A stretch of DNA of 64,000 nt from Phenylobacterium sp. RIFCSPHIGHO2_01_FULL_69_31 (GCF_001824475.1 NZ_MHXN01000003.1:294834-358833); one strand, 5' to 3'. Positions 47,390 to 57,398 are shown, numbered from the stretch's first letter. The notes: generated from the sequence alone by a model not told the origin. Translations and numbers: made by a program.

Positions 47390-48024
47390 GGCCGTCCTTC
47401 CGTCCCGAAGCTGAGGCGCAGCGTCGCCAAGCTGGTCTCTCGGATGGGATCGAGATTGAGTTGCGGGTCCACAAGCAGCTGCATCGACAGGCCGAACAGC
47501 AGGCTGCCGATCATGAGGGCCGCGGCGTCCGCATCGATCTCGCGTCGGATCGCGCCCTCGGCCTGCCCCTTCCGGACCAGCGCCTCCAGACGCTGCTCGA
47601 TGCGGCTGTGCTCGTCGGCGAACGCCACGCGAAGTTCGGTAACGTCCGCGACCGCCGCGGACAGCAGCATGAAGTAGGCCCGCCCACCCCGTTCGCCCGA
47701 CAGGCCACGCAGGTAGACGTCGACGAACGTCAGCACCGCCTCAAGCCCCGGGAGGCCGTCGATGTCGTGCGCGAGCAAGGCGGCCTCCTGCTGTTCGTGG
47801 AGGTGGCGGATGACCGCCTCGATCAGGCCCTGCTTGGAGCCGAACCGCTGGGTGGCGAGGCCCCGGCTGTACCCGGCCTCGCGCCCGATGGCGTCGAAGG
47901 TGGCGGCGCTCACGCCCTCCCGCGCCACGACGGCGATCGCCGCTTCCACGAGGCTGCGGCCCGATTCGTCGCGCCGTTCGGCCTGGGTCCGGCGGGCCGG
48001 CCGCGCGGGCGAGAGCTGGTCCAT
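47386..48024 (-). CDS. TetR family transcriptional regulator
   Basis: SLVEAAIAVVAREGVSAATFDAIGREAGYSRGLATQRFGSKQGLIEAV; ATGA overlap with rubredoxin. Confidence 0.9.
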   Translation of the reverse strand: MDQLSPARPARRTQAERRDESGRSLVEAAIAVVAREGVSAATFDAIGREAGYSRGLATQRFGSKQGLIEAVIRHLHEQQEAALLAHDIDGLPGLEAVLTFVDVYLRGLSGERGGRAYFMLLSAAVADVTELRVAFADEHSRIEQRLEALVRKGQAEGAIRREIDADAAALMIGSLLFGLSMQLLVDPQLNLDPIRETSLATLRLSFGTEGRP

Positions 48025-48122
48025 GCCACCTGCAGTCAGTTATTTGTTGGACGTATATTAACTAGGTGATATCCGTTTCCGCAAGCGCCTCGCAGCGGCG
48101 CGCATGTCGAGGAAGCGAAGCG

Positions 48123-49397
48123 ATGATGATCCCCCAGGACCTGGCCGAAACGATCGTCGACCCGCGGGCCTATCAGGATCGCCGTCGCAGCGACGAGGCG
48201 TTCCGCCGCCTGCGCGCCGAGGCGCCGCTGGCGGTCGCCCAGCCGCAGGGGTTCGATCCGTTCTGGGCGGTCACGCGCTTCGACGACATCCAGGCCGTCG
48301 AGAAGCAGAACGAGCTGTTCCACAATGGCGACCGCTCGACCGTCGTCACCACCATCGAAGCGGACAAAAAGGTGCGCGCCATGATGGGGGGCTCGCCGCA
48401 CCTGGTGCGCTCGCTGGTCCAGATGGACAACCCCGACCACTTCGCCTACCGGCGCCTGACCCAGGCCTGGTTCCTGCCGCAGAACCTGCGGGGTCTCGAA
48501 GCCCGCATCCGCGAGATCGCGAAGGGCTTCGTCGATCGGATGGCCGCCCAGGGCGGGCGCTGTGACTTCGCCCGCGACGTGGCCTTCCTCTATCCGCTGC
48601 ACGTGATCATGGAGGTCCTGGGCGTTCCGGAGGTCGACGAGCCCCGGATGCTGAAGCTGACCCAGGAGCTGTTCGGCAGCGCCGACCCGGACGTGAACCG
48701 GTCGGGCCAGTCGCTGACCGACACCGACCAGGCGCTGGCCTCGCTGCAGGCCACGGTCATGGACTTCATGACCTACTTCAACGCCGTCACCGAGGATCGC
48801 CGGCGTAACCCGCGCAACGACCTGGCCAGCGTCATCGCCAACGGCGCCATCGAGGGCCAGCCGCTCGGCCACCTGGAGGCGATGAGCTACTACATCATCG
48901 CCGCCACCGCCGGCCACGACACCACCTCAAACACCACTGCGGGCGCCCTCTGGGCCCTCTGCCAGCACCCCGAGCAGTTCCGCAAGCTGAAGGCGGACCT
49001 GTCGCTGATCCCGGGCCATGTGGAGGAGTCGATCCGCTGGGAGACGCCGGTGAAGCACTTCATGCGGACCGCCACCGACGACACCGAACTCGCCGGCCAG
49101 AAGATCGCCAAGGGCGACTGGCTGATGCTCTGCTACCCGTCCGGCAACCGCGACGAGGCGCACTTCACCGACCCCTTCCGGTACGACATCGAGCGGAGCC
49201 CGAACAAGCACGTCGCGTTCGGCTACGGCGCCCACGTCTGCCTGGGCCAGCACCTGGCGCGGATGGAGATGCGGATCCTCTGGGAGGAGCTGTTGCCGCG
49301 GCTTGAAAGCGTGGAGCTCGACGGTGAGCCGACGCGGACGGCGGCCAGCTTCGTCTGCGGCCCCAAGTCGGTGCCCATCCGCTTCAAAATGCACTGA
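48123..49397 (+). CDS. Cytochrome P450
   Basis: I-helix AGHDTTSNT; heme loop FGYGAHVCLGQHLARMEMRI; start MMIPQDLAE. Confidence 0.95.
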   Translation: MMIPQDLAETIVDPRAYQDRRRSDEAFRRLRAEAPLAVAQPQGFDPFWAVTRFDDIQAVEKQNELFHNGDRSTVVTTIEADKKVRAMMGGSPHLVRSLVQMDNPDHFAYRRLTQAWFLPQNLRGLEARIREIAKGFVDRMAAQGGRCDFARDVAFLYPLHVIMEVLGVPEVDEPRMLKLTQELFGSADPDVNRSGQSLTDTDQALASLQATVMDFMTYFNAVTEDRRRNPRNDLASVIANGAIEGQPLGHLEAMSYYIIAATAGHDTTSNTTAGALWALCQHPEQFRKLKADLSLIPGHVEESIRWETPVKHFMRTATDDTELAGQKIAKGDWLMLCYPSGNRDEAHFTDPFRYDIERSPNKHVAFGYGAHVCLGQHLARMEMRILWEELLPRLESVELDGEPTRTAASFVCGPKSVPIRFKMH

Positions 49398-49408
49398 CCC
49401 GCGGGGCG

Positions 49409-50674
49409 TCAGTCGCCCTGCAACAGCCCGTTGAGGCGATAGGCGGCCGCCACGGCCCCACCCCTGGCTGCGACCAGTGCGCTCTGCGCCGCCAGCGCTT
49501 CGCGTTCGGCGTCGAGCAGGTCGAGCGCCGGCTTCTGGCCCACGCGGACCTCGTTGCGGACGCTGTCCAGCGCGCTGGCTGCCGCCGTCGCCTGATCCGC
49601 CGCGGCGCCCATCACCGCACGCGATGTCTCGACCTCTTCCCAGGCGCCGATCACGGCCTCCCGCACCTGGGCGCGGGTCGCGTCCAGCGCGGCGCGCGCC
49701 CCGCGCGCCCCCGCGCGGGCCTCGTCCACCCGTCCATTGATCGCCCCACCGGCGAAGAGCGTCCACCGACCCTGGATTCCGATCGTGAGGTCGTCGGCGC
49801 GATAGCCGGGAAAGAACCTGTCCCGGGTCGTGCTGGCCGTCGCCGCCAGGGCCACGCTCGGCAGCCGCTCGGCCTGCGCGTAGCGAACGCCGGCGTCGGC
49901 CGCGCGCGACGCCGCTGCGGCCGCCAGCAGCATCGGGCTGGTCCGCTCGGCCCTGGCCAGGGCCTCATCCAGCGACGTGGGCGTGGCGGGTGGAGACGGC
50001 AGCGGCTCGAGACCTTCCGGCGGCGCGCCGACCACCGACACGAACCTCGCCCGCGCCCGCGCGACATCGCCGCTCGCACGCGCCAGATCCGCCCGCGCCC
50101 CGGCTTGGCGCGCCAGAGCCTGGGCCACATCGGTCCTCGGGACTTCGCCGCCCCCGAACCGCAGCTCCGTCTGCCGCGCGATCTCGCCGGTCTGACGGAC
50201 GTGGGCCTCGTTCAGCCGCAGGATCTCGCCTGCGCTCAGCACCGCGACATAGGCCTCCGCAGCCTGGGCGGCCAGCAGCGCCCGGTCGCCGGCGACCTGG
50301 GCCAGAGCCGCTTCACGCGCTTCGCGGGCCCGGGCCACGGCGGCGGTGGCGCCGCCGCCGGTGAAGAGAGGCTGCCGAACCTCCAGCGCCGCCCCGCGGG
50401 GAGACACGTCCGCGCCGCGGAAGCCGAAGAAGCCGCCGAGGTCGGTCGTCCCCTCTCCGGCGTCGGCCGAGAGGGTCAGGCTGGGTAGCCGGGCGGCACG
50501 CGCCTGCGCCAGACGCGCATCGGCGCCTTCGGCCTGCGCCCGCGACTGGGCGAGCGCCGGATTGTTCCGCTTGGCGAGCGCGATCGCTTCCGGAAGCGAC
50601 AACGCCAAGGCGCTCTGCGGCGCGGCGAGCCATGCCGCCAGCCCGAGCGCGAGGAGCGCGCGGGCCGGGGTCAA
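49409..50674 (-). CDS. TolC-family outer-membrane efflux protein
   Basis: SLPEAIALAKRNNPALAQSRAQAEGADARLAQARAARLPSL; TTG start overlapping preceding stop. Confidence 0.88.
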   Translation of the reverse strand: MTPARALLALGLAAWLAAPQSALALSLPEAIALAKRNNPALAQSRAQAEGADARLAQARAARLPSLTLSADAGEGTTDLGGFFGFRGADVSPRGAALEVRQPLFTGGGATAAVARAREAREAALAQVAGDRALLAAQAAEAYVAVLSAGEILRLNEAHVRQTGEIARQTELRFGGGEVPRTDVAQALARQAGARADLARASGDVARARARFVSVVGAPPEGLEPLPSPPATPTSLDEALARAERTSPMLLAAAAASRAADAGVRYAQAERLPSVALAATASTTRDRFFPGYRADDLTIGIQGRWTLFAGGAINGRVDEARAGARGARAALDATRAQVREAVIGAWEEVETSRAVMGAAADQATAAASALDSVRNEVRVGQKPALDLLDAEREALAAQSALVAARGGAVAAAYRLNGLLQGD

Positions 50675-50874
50675 CGGAAGGCGACCCCGGGCCTGATCCC
50701 GAGCTTCTTGAACACGATCGCCGCCGGACAGAAGCCGGTGAAGGCCGCCTGCAACATGTTCAGGCCCGCGAACACGGAGAGGGCGATCCACCAGGGATGG
50801 ACGTAGTGGGCGAGCGCCACGCCGAGAAGAACGACGCAGCCGGCAAAGGCCAGGACCGCACGGTCGATCGTCAT
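50671..50874 (-). CDS. DUF2892/YgaP-transmembrane-like inner-membrane protein (67 aa)
   Basis: MTIDRAVLAFAGCVVLLGVALAHYVHPWWIALSVFAGLNMLQAAFTGFCPAAIVFKKLGIRPG. Confidence 0.9.
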   Translation of the reverse strand: MTIDRAVLAFAGCVVLLGVALAHYVHPWWIALSVFAGLNMLQAAFTGFCPAAIVFKKLGIRPGVAFR

Positions 50875-50957
50875 GCCGAAGTTCCTCGCGACGCCCGGTC
50901 GTTGGCCCGGACGAAAGCCTGGCGCGCCCAGGCGACGATCTGCGGACGCATCGCGCG

Positions 50958-52238
50958 TCAGCCCTTGATCTTCCGCAGGCCCATCACATCCAGGGCCAGC
51001 CTCTCGTAGAAGGGCTCGCTCTCGCCGCGCTTGATCTTGCCCAGGAAGTATTTTTCGAACGCCACCTTGGCGAGGTGGATCCACTTGCCGCTCGCCGACC
51101 AGTTGACGTTGCGCGGCGGGATCTGCGGCTGGGCGACGAAGGCCACGCCGCCGTCGCCGAAGTCGGCCAGGCAAAAGGCGTTCCAGGTCGCCTCGTGCGT
51201 CGGCGGCTGGCCGTCGACGATCTGGGCCAGGTTGCGGGCGATGGCGGTGACCATGCTCTCGATCATGAAGCCGGTTTTGGGCACGCCCACCGGCACCGGC
51301 GTCTTGCCTGTTGGCGGGATCGCGACGCAGACGCCCAGGGCGAGAACGTTCGGGAAAGCCGGATTGCGCTGGTGCTTGTCGATCACGATGAAGCCGCGGG
51401 GATTGGTGAGCCCCTCGACACCCCGTACGGCGGCGACGCCTCGGAAGGCCGGAAGCATCATCGAAAAGGCGAACGGCAGCGCGTGCGTGGCCTTTACCGA
51501 GCCGTCGTCGGCGATCTCTTCGACGTGCATGACGCCGGCGTCCACCGAAGCGACCTTGGCGTTGGTTACCCACTTGATGTGGCGCTCGCGCATCTCGCTT
51601 TCGAGCAGCCCCTTGGTGTCGCCGACCCCGTCCAGGCCGAGGTGCCCGATGTAGGGCTCGGAGGTGACGAAGGTCATCGGAACCTTGTCGCGGATCTTCC
51701 GCCGCTTCAGCTCGGTGTCCAAGATCATCGCGAACTCGTAGGCCGGGCCGAAGCAGGACGCCCCTTGCACCGCGCCCACCACGATCGGCCCCGGCGCCTC
51801 GACGAAGCGGTCGAACGCAGCGGCGGCGGCCTCGGCGTGATCGACATGGCAGACCGATTGGGTGAAACCGCCGTGCGGCCCTAGGCCCGCGATCTCGTCG
51901 AAGGCCAGCTCTGGCCCGGTGGCGATGATGAGGTAGTCGTAGTCGACCGCGCTTCCGTCGTTCAGCTCAAGATGGTTCTCCGCCGGGACGACCTGTCTGG
52001 CGCCGACGCCGGTGAACGCGATGCCGCGCGCCTTGAAAACCGGCGGCAGCTTGACTTCGATCGCGCCGCGCTTGCGCCAGTGGACGGCCACCCAGGGGTT
52101 CGACGGGACGAAGTGGAAGGTGTCGCCCTGAGACACCACGCTGACCTCGGCCTTGTCGCCGAGCGCATCCTTGACCTCGAAGGCGGCGATCGCGCCACCG
52201 AGGCCGGCGCCCAGGACGACGATACGTGGCTTGGCCAT
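50958..52238 (-). CDS. sqr: Sulfide:quinone oxidoreductase family flavoprotein
   Basis: IVVLGAGLGGAIAAFEV; redox-Cys contexts QSVCHVDH, GASCFGPAYEF, ALGVCVAIPPTGKTPVPVGVPKTGFM. Confidence 0.9.
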   Translation of the reverse strand: MAKPRIVVLGAGLGGAIAAFEVKDALGDKAEVSVVSQGDTFHFVPSNPWVAVHWRKRGAIEVKLPPVFKARGIAFTGVGARQVVPAENHLELNDGSAVDYDYLIIATGPELAFDEIAGLGPHGGFTQSVCHVDHAEAAAAAFDRFVEAPGPIVVGAVQGASCFGPAYEFAMILDTELKRRKIRDKVPMTFVTSEPYIGHLGLDGVGDTKGLLESEMRERHIKWVTNAKVASVDAGVMHVEEIADDGSVKATHALPFAFSMMLPAFRGVAAVRGVEGLTNPRGFIVIDKHQRNPAFPNVLALGVCVAIPPTGKTPVPVGVPKTGFMIESMVTAIARNLAQIVDGQPPTHEATWNAFCLADFGDGGVAFVAQPQIPPRNVNWSASGKWIHLAKVAFEKYFLGKIKRGESEPFYERLALDVMGLRKIKG

Positions 52239-52395
52239 AGTCGGTCTCCTCGATGGCCTGCGGCAGCCGGCGGTGAATGTCCGCCTGTGTCGGCCCCGTG
52301 GCTTTGATCAGGATCACGTCGCAGACCGCCTTGCGGCCGTAGGGTGTCCTTCACGATGCTTGACTGAATATTTGAATGAACGCATATACGCAACT

Positions 52396-52716
52396 ATGAA
52401 ATTGGACGCTCACGCCATGAAGGCCTCGGCCGACGATGCGTGCGCCCTGCTCAAGGCGCTGGCGAACCCGCATCGTCTGATGATCGTCTGCACCCTGATC
52501 GAGGGTGAGCAGTCGGTGGGTGCGCTCGCCCAGCTGCTGGGCGTGCGCGAGACCCTGGCGTCGCAACACCTCGGCCTGCTCCGCCGCGACGGCCTGGTCG
52601 CCGCGCGACGCGATGGGCAGACCATCTACTACGCCCTGCAGAGCGGCCGGGCCCGCGCGCTCGTCGAGACCCTTTCCAATCAGTTCTGTGCGGTCGCCGA
52701 CCGCGCGCCCTCCTGA
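52396..52716 (+). CDS. ArsR-family regulator, SqrR/BigR-like persulfide sensor
   Basis: wHTH ALANPHRLMIVCTLIEGEQSVGALAQLLGVRETLASQHLGLLRRDGLVAARRDGQTIYYAL; Cys32 and Cys98 spaced 66 as in SqrR/BigR. Confidence 0.9.
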   Translation: MKLDAHAMKASADDACALLKALANPHRLMIVCTLIEGEQSVGALAQLLGVRETLASQHLGLLRRDGLVAARRDGQTIYYALQSGRARALVETLSNQFCAVADRAPS

Positions 52717-52728
52717 AGGAGCCTCTCC

Positions 52729-53058
52729 ATGTTCGGAGCCCCCAAGACCAAGGACCTGACGCCGCAGCAGGTGAAGGCCGGGCTGGACGCCCACCAGATC
52801 CTGCTGGTCGACGTGCGCGAGCCGGCCGAATTCGCCGCCGAGAAGATCGCCGGCGCCGTGAACATTCCGCTCTCGACCTTCGATCCGGCCGCCCTTCCCG
52901 ATCCCGCCGGCAAGACGATCGTGCTGCAGTGCGCCGGCGGCAAGCGGTCGGCCATGGCGGTGGATCAGTGCCGCAAGGCCGATCAGGCGATCGAGACACA
53001 CCTGGCCGGGGGCCTCGCGGCTTGGAAGGCCGCTGGCCTCCCCACGGTCGGCGGCTAG
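52729..53058 (+). CDS. Rhodanese-like domain protein
   Basis: ILLVDVREPAEFAAEKIAGAVNIPL; active-site loop CAGGKRS. Confidence 0.95.
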   Translation: MFGAPKTKDLTPQQVKAGLDAHQILLVDVREPAEFAAEKIAGAVNIPLSTFDPAALPDPAGKTIVLQCAGGKRSAMAVDQCRKADQAIETHLAGGLAAWKAAGLPTVGG

Positions 53059-53093
53059 CCGTCGATCACAAGAGGGGCGCGGGAGGGCAGGCC

Positions 53094-54125
53094 ATGGCAT
53101 CGAGCCGTCGTTTGATCATCGGGTTGGGCGCCGCCTTGCTGCTCAGCGCTTGCGGCGAGGCCAAGCCGCCGGCCCCCGCCGCGCAGACTGCGCCCACGGC
53201 CGGTCGTCTCACCGTGCGCCCACAGGTCGTCGCCGACGAGAAGCCCGTGCCAGGCGTCCTGACCACCCGCGACATGGCCGAGGCGCGCGCACGCATCTCC
53301 GGCGTTCTCGTCGCCCTCGCGGTGAAGGAAGGCGACGTGGTCCGCCAGGGGCAGTTGATCGCCCGGGTCAAGGACGACCGGCTGGCGTTGCAGACCGGCG
53401 CCTTCGACGCCCAGGTGTCGGCGGCCGCGGCCGAGGCGGCCCGGGCGCAGGCCGACTTGGCCCGCACGCGCGACCTGTTCTCTCACGGCGTCTATGCCCA
53501 GGCCCGCCTCGACCAGGTCGAGGCCCAGGCCAAGGCGGCGAACGCCCACCTGGCGGCGGCCCGCGCCCAGCGCGGCGCCAGCGCCGAACTGGGCGCCCAG
53601 GGCGCGATCCTGGCGCCGGCCGCCGGCCGCGTGCTGATCGCCGATGTGCCCGTGGGATCGGTAGTCATGGCGGGCCAATCGGTCGCCCGGATCACGGCCG
53701 GGCCGATGGTCGTGCGGATCGAGCTGCCGGAAGGCCAGGCCCGGGCGCTAAGGGTTGGCGACGCCGTGCAGCTGGCTGCCGAGGACCTGCGCGGCGTCGC
53801 CACGCGAGGGACGATTACCCAGGTCTATCCATCCGTCGCCGGCGGACAGGTCACGGCCGACGTCAGCGCGCCCGGCCTGCCGCAGGATCTGGTTGGTCAG
53901 CGCGTGCGCGCCAGGATCAAGATCGGCGAGCGCCAGGCCCTGGTGGCGCCGCGGGCCTACGTCGTCACCCGCTTCGGGATCGACTACGTCCGCCTGGTCC
54001 GCCCCGACGGCACGGTCTCGGAGACCCCGGTCCAGACCACCGCCGGTCCCGCCGCAGACAAGGTCGAGATCCTGGCCGGGCTGCGGCCTGGTGACGTCCT
54101 GACGCCGGCCGGGCCGGTCAGATGA
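53094..54125 (+). CDS. RND efflux periplasmic adaptor (membrane fusion) lipoprotein
   Basis: Lipobox LLLSACGEA; ARISGVLVALAVKEGDVVRQGQLIARV biotinyl-lipoyl-like domain; start at MASSRRL. Confidence 0.92.
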   Translation: MASSRRLIIGLGAALLLSACGEAKPPAPAAQTAPTAGRLTVRPQVVADEKPVPGVLTTRDMAEARARISGVLVALAVKEGDVVRQGQLIARVKDDRLALQTGAFDAQVSAAAAEAARAQADLARTRDLFSHGVYAQARLDQVEAQAKAANAHLAAARAQRGASAELGAQGAILAPAAGRVLIADVPVGSVVMAGQSVARITAGPMVVRIELPEGQARALRVGDAVQLAAEDLRGVATRGTITQVYPSVAGGQVTADVSAPGLPQDLVGQRVRARIKIGERQALVAPRAYVVTRFGIDYVRLVRPDGTVSETPVQTTAGPAADKVEILAGLRPGDVLTPAGPVR

Positions 54126-57100
54126 ACCTGGGCATCTCCGGACGGCTGACCAAGGCGACCATCCGCTCGCCCCTGACCCCGCTCTTACTGCTGGCGGCCA
54201 TCGCGGTCGGCTTGCTGGCCCTGGTGTCGATCCCCCGCGAGGAGGAGCCGCAGATCAGCGTCCCCATGGTCGACATCATGGTGGCCGCCCCGGGCCTGCG
54301 CGCGCCCGACGCCGTGGAGCTGGTGGGCAAGCCGCTTGAGACGATCGTCAAGAGCGTGGCCGACGTGGAGCACGTCTACACCTTCGCCGACGACAACCAG
54401 GTAATGGTCACGGCGCGCTTCAAGGTTGGCGTCGACCCGGACGCCGCCGCGGTCCGCATCCACGAGAAGGTCCGCGCCAACTACGACCGCATCCCCTCCG
54501 GCATCCCCGAGCCGCTGATCCAGACCCGGGGCATCAACGATGTGCCGAGCCTGGTGCTGACGCTGTCGCCGAGGCCCGGCGCGGCGGGCGAGTGGACCGA
54601 CCAGGCGCTCTACGAGCTCGCGGGCAAGCTGCGAACCGAGGTCTCCAAGGTCGAGGACGTCGGCCTGACCTTCATCGTCGGCGGCCGGCCGCAGGAGATC
54701 CGGGTCGAGCCCGATCCCGCGCGGCTCGCCCAGCATGGCGTCTCGCTCGGCGCGCTCATGGACACCATACGGCAAGCGAACCGGGCGTTCCCCGCGAGCC
54801 AGGTGCGCAACGGCGGACAGGCCGTCGACGTCACGGCCGGACGAACCCTGACCAGCGCCACCGAGATCGGCCTGCTCGCCCTCCCCTCCGCCAAGGGCGA
54901 GGCGGTCTATGTGCGCGATGTCGCCCGCGTGATCGAAGCGCCGCGCGAGGATCAGGCCCGCGCCTGGCGCTACGCCAGGGCCGGCCAAGGGTGGAGCGAG
55001 GCTCCGGCCGTCAGCCTGGCCATCGCCAAGCGCAAGGGCGCCAACGCCGTCGTCGTCTCGGAGGCGGTGCTCGCCCGGGTGGAGGCGCTTCAGGGCTCGC
55101 TTCTCCCCGACAGCCTCAGCGTCGCGGTGACCCGAGACTACGGGGCGACGGCCAACGAGAAGGCCAACGAGCTCCTCTTCCACCTCGGGCTCGCCACCGT
55201 GTCGATCGTGATCCTGATCGGCTTTGCGATCGGCTGGCGCGAGGCGGGGGTGACCGCAGTGGTCATCCCGACGACCATTCTGCTGACGCTCTTCGCGTCG
55301 AACCTGATGGGCTACACCATCAACCGGGTCAGCCTGTTCGCGCTGATCTTCTCCATCGGCATCCTCGTCGACGACGCCATCGTCATGATCGAGAACATCG
55401 CCCGCCACTGGGCGATGGGCGACGGACGAGCCCGCGTCGACGCCGCCGTCGATGCGGTGGCCGAGGTCGGAAACCCCACCGTGGTCGCGACCCTGACGGT
55501 GGTGTCGGCGCTCCTGCCGATGCTGTTCGTCTCCGGCCTGATGGGGCCCTACATGGCGCCGATCCCGGTCAACGCCTCGGCCGCGATGGTCTTCTCGTTC
55601 TTCGTGGCCGTGGTGATCGCGCCCTGGCTGATGGTTCGCTTCGCGCGCAAGACGCTGGCGGCGGGGCACGGGGGCCACGGCGAAGGCAAGCTCGAGGCGA
55701 TCTATCGCCGGGTCGCAGGCCGCGTGATCGCCACGCGCCGGAGCGCCTGGACCTTCCTGATCGCGGTGGGCGTCGCGACGCTGCTGGCCTGCGCCATGTT
55801 CGCCACCAAGACCGTCACCGTGAAGCTCCTGCCGTTCGACAACAAGTCGGAGCTGCAGGTCGTGCTCGACATGCCCGAAGGCACGTCGCTGGAGGCGACG
55901 CAGCGCGCGCTCGCTGACGCGGCCATCGTCACCCGAAGCCTGCCGGAGGTGGTCGCCATCGACGCCTACGCCGGCACGGCCTCGGCTTTCAATTTCAACG
56001 GCCTCGTCCGCCACTACTACATGCGCAACCGTCCGGAGATGGGAGATCTCTCGGTGGCCCTCGCGGCCAAGGACGAACGCGACCGCAACAGCCACGCCAT
56101 CGCCCTCGACCTCCGCCGCAAGCTGGCCGACGTCCGGCTGCCGGCCGGCGCGGCGATCAAGGTGGTCGAAGCGCCGCCGGGGCCGCCGGTCATGGCGACC
56201 CTTCTGGCCGAGATCTATGGGCCGGACGCAGCGACCCGGCGCGCGGTGGCCGAGCGGGTGAAAGCCGCCTTCCACGCGGTTCCGTACATCGTCGACGTCG
56301 ACGACAGCTACGGCCAGCCGCGGCCGGGACTGCGGCTCGTCCCCGACCGAGACCGCCTCGAGGCGCGCAAGGTGGCCGACCGGGACGTCTACGACTCCGT
56401 CGCCGCCGCGCTCGGCGGACAGGTGGTCGGCTACGCCCACCGGGGCGAGGGCCGCGATCCCCTGGAAATCTCCGTGCGGCTGCCGCAGTCGGCGCGCACC
56501 TGGGGCGAGGGCCTGGCGTCGATGCCGGTGGCCCAGTCGCAAGGCGCGGGCGGCCGGCTGGTGTCGCTGGGCGAGGTCGCCACCGCCTCGGCCGAGCCGG
56601 GTTCGACCCACATCTTCCGCCGCGACGGCCGCGACGTGGACATGGTGATGGGCGAACTGGCCGGAGCCTACGAGGCGCCGATCTACGGGATGATGGCTGT
56701 CGACAAGGCGCTCCGCGAGGCTGACTGGAAATCCGTGCCCGAACCCGCCATCCGCCTGCACGGGCAACCGGCGGACGAGAGCAAACCCACGGTCCTGTGG
56801 GACGGCGAATGGGAGATCACCTGGGTGACCTTCCGCGACATGGGCGCGGCGTTCGGCGTGGCGATCCTGGGCATCTACGTCCTGGTGGTGGCCCAGTTCA
56901 AAAGCTTCCGCCTGCCGCTGGTCATCCTGACGCCGATCCCGCTGACGCTGGTGGGCATCGTCGTCGGCCACATCCTGTTCCGGGCGCCGTTCACCGCCAC
57001 CTCGATGATCGGCTTCATCGCCCTGGCCGGCATCATCGTGCGGAACTCGATCCTGCTCGTGGACTTCATCCGCCACAGCCAGACCGAAGGCCGGCCGCTG

Positions 57101-57334
57101 CGCGAGGTGCTGCTGGAGGCCGGGGCGATCCGCTTCAAGCCCATCGCGCTCACCGCTGCGGCGGCCATGATCGGCGCGGCGGTCATCCTCACCGATCCCA
57201 TCTTCCAGGGGCTCGCGATCTCCCTGCTGTTCGGCCTGGCGTCATCCACCCTGCTGACGGTGCTGGTGATCCCGGCCATCTATGTGGTTCTGCGCGACGA
57301 CGGCGTTCCGCTCCCGGCGGCAGCGGCGCGATGA
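54122..57334 (+). CDS. RND efflux pump inner-membrane permease
   Basis: 1070 aa AcrB-family architecture; ISVPMVDIMVAAPGLRAPDAVELVGKPLE; 4-bp overlap with adaptor gene. Confidence 0.95.
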   Translation: MNLGISGRLTKATIRSPLTPLLLLAAIAVGLLALVSIPREEEPQISVPMVDIMVAAPGLRAPDAVELVGKPLETIVKSVADVEHVYTFADDNQVMVTARFKVGVDPDAAAVRIHEKVRANYDRIPSGIPEPLIQTRGINDVPSLVLTLSPRPGAAGEWTDQALYELAGKLRTEVSKVEDVGLTFIVGGRPQEIRVEPDPARLAQHGVSLGALMDTIRQANRAFPASQVRNGGQAVDVTAGRTLTSATEIGLLALPSAKGEAVYVRDVARVIEAPREDQARAWRYARAGQGWSEAPAVSLAIAKRKGANAVVVSEAVLARVEALQGSLLPDSLSVAVTRDYGATANEKANELLFHLGLATVSIVILIGFAIGWREAGVTAVVIPTTILLTLFASNLMGYTINRVSLFALIFSIGILVDDAIVMIENIARHWAMGDGRARVDAAVDAVAEVGNPTVVATLTVVSALLPMLFVSGLMGPYMAPIPVNASAAMVFSFFVAVVIAPWLMVRFARKTLAAGHGGHGEGKLEAIYRRVAGRVIATRRSAWTFLIAVGVATLLACAMFATKTVTVKLLPFDNKSELQVVLDMPEGTSLEATQRALADAAIVTRSLPEVVAIDAYAGTASAFNFNGLVRHYYMRNRPEMGDLSVALAAKDERDRNSHAIALDLRRKLADVRLPAGAAIKVVEAPPGPPVMATLLAEIYGPDAATRRAVAERVKAAFHAVPYIVDVDDSYGQPRPGLRLVPDRDRLEARKVADRDVYDSVAAALGGQVVGYAHRGEGRDPLEISVRLPQSARTWGEGLASMPVAQSQGAGGRLVSLGEVATASAEPGSTHIFRRDGRDVDMVMGELAGAYEAPIYGMMAVDKALREADWKSVPEPAIRLHGQPADESKPTVLWDGEWEITWVTFRDMGAAFGVAILGIYVLVVAQFKSFRLPLVILTPIPLTLVGIVVGHILFRAPFTATSMIGFIALAGIIVRNSILLVDFIRHSQTEGRPLREVLLEAGAIRFKPIALTAAAAMIGAAVILTDPIFQGLAISLLFGLASSTLLTVLVIPAIYVVLRDDGVPLPAAAAR

Positions 57335-57398
57335 CGTGCGCCGGCGGCTCCGCGCCGCGGCGTCTTGATCTTGCCTGCGTATCTTCTACCTAAAGCAG

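Noticed and set aside
49393-49413. ACTGAC-N9-GTCAGT inverted repeat at the convergent P450/tolC ends
   Set aside because: Only 6-bp arms without T-tract; too weak to call a bidirectional terminator.
54185-57076. 963-aa minus-strand ORF antisense to the RND pump
   Set aside because: Antisense GC artefact with His/Asp/Arg-rich low-complexity sequence; the RND permease is unambiguous.
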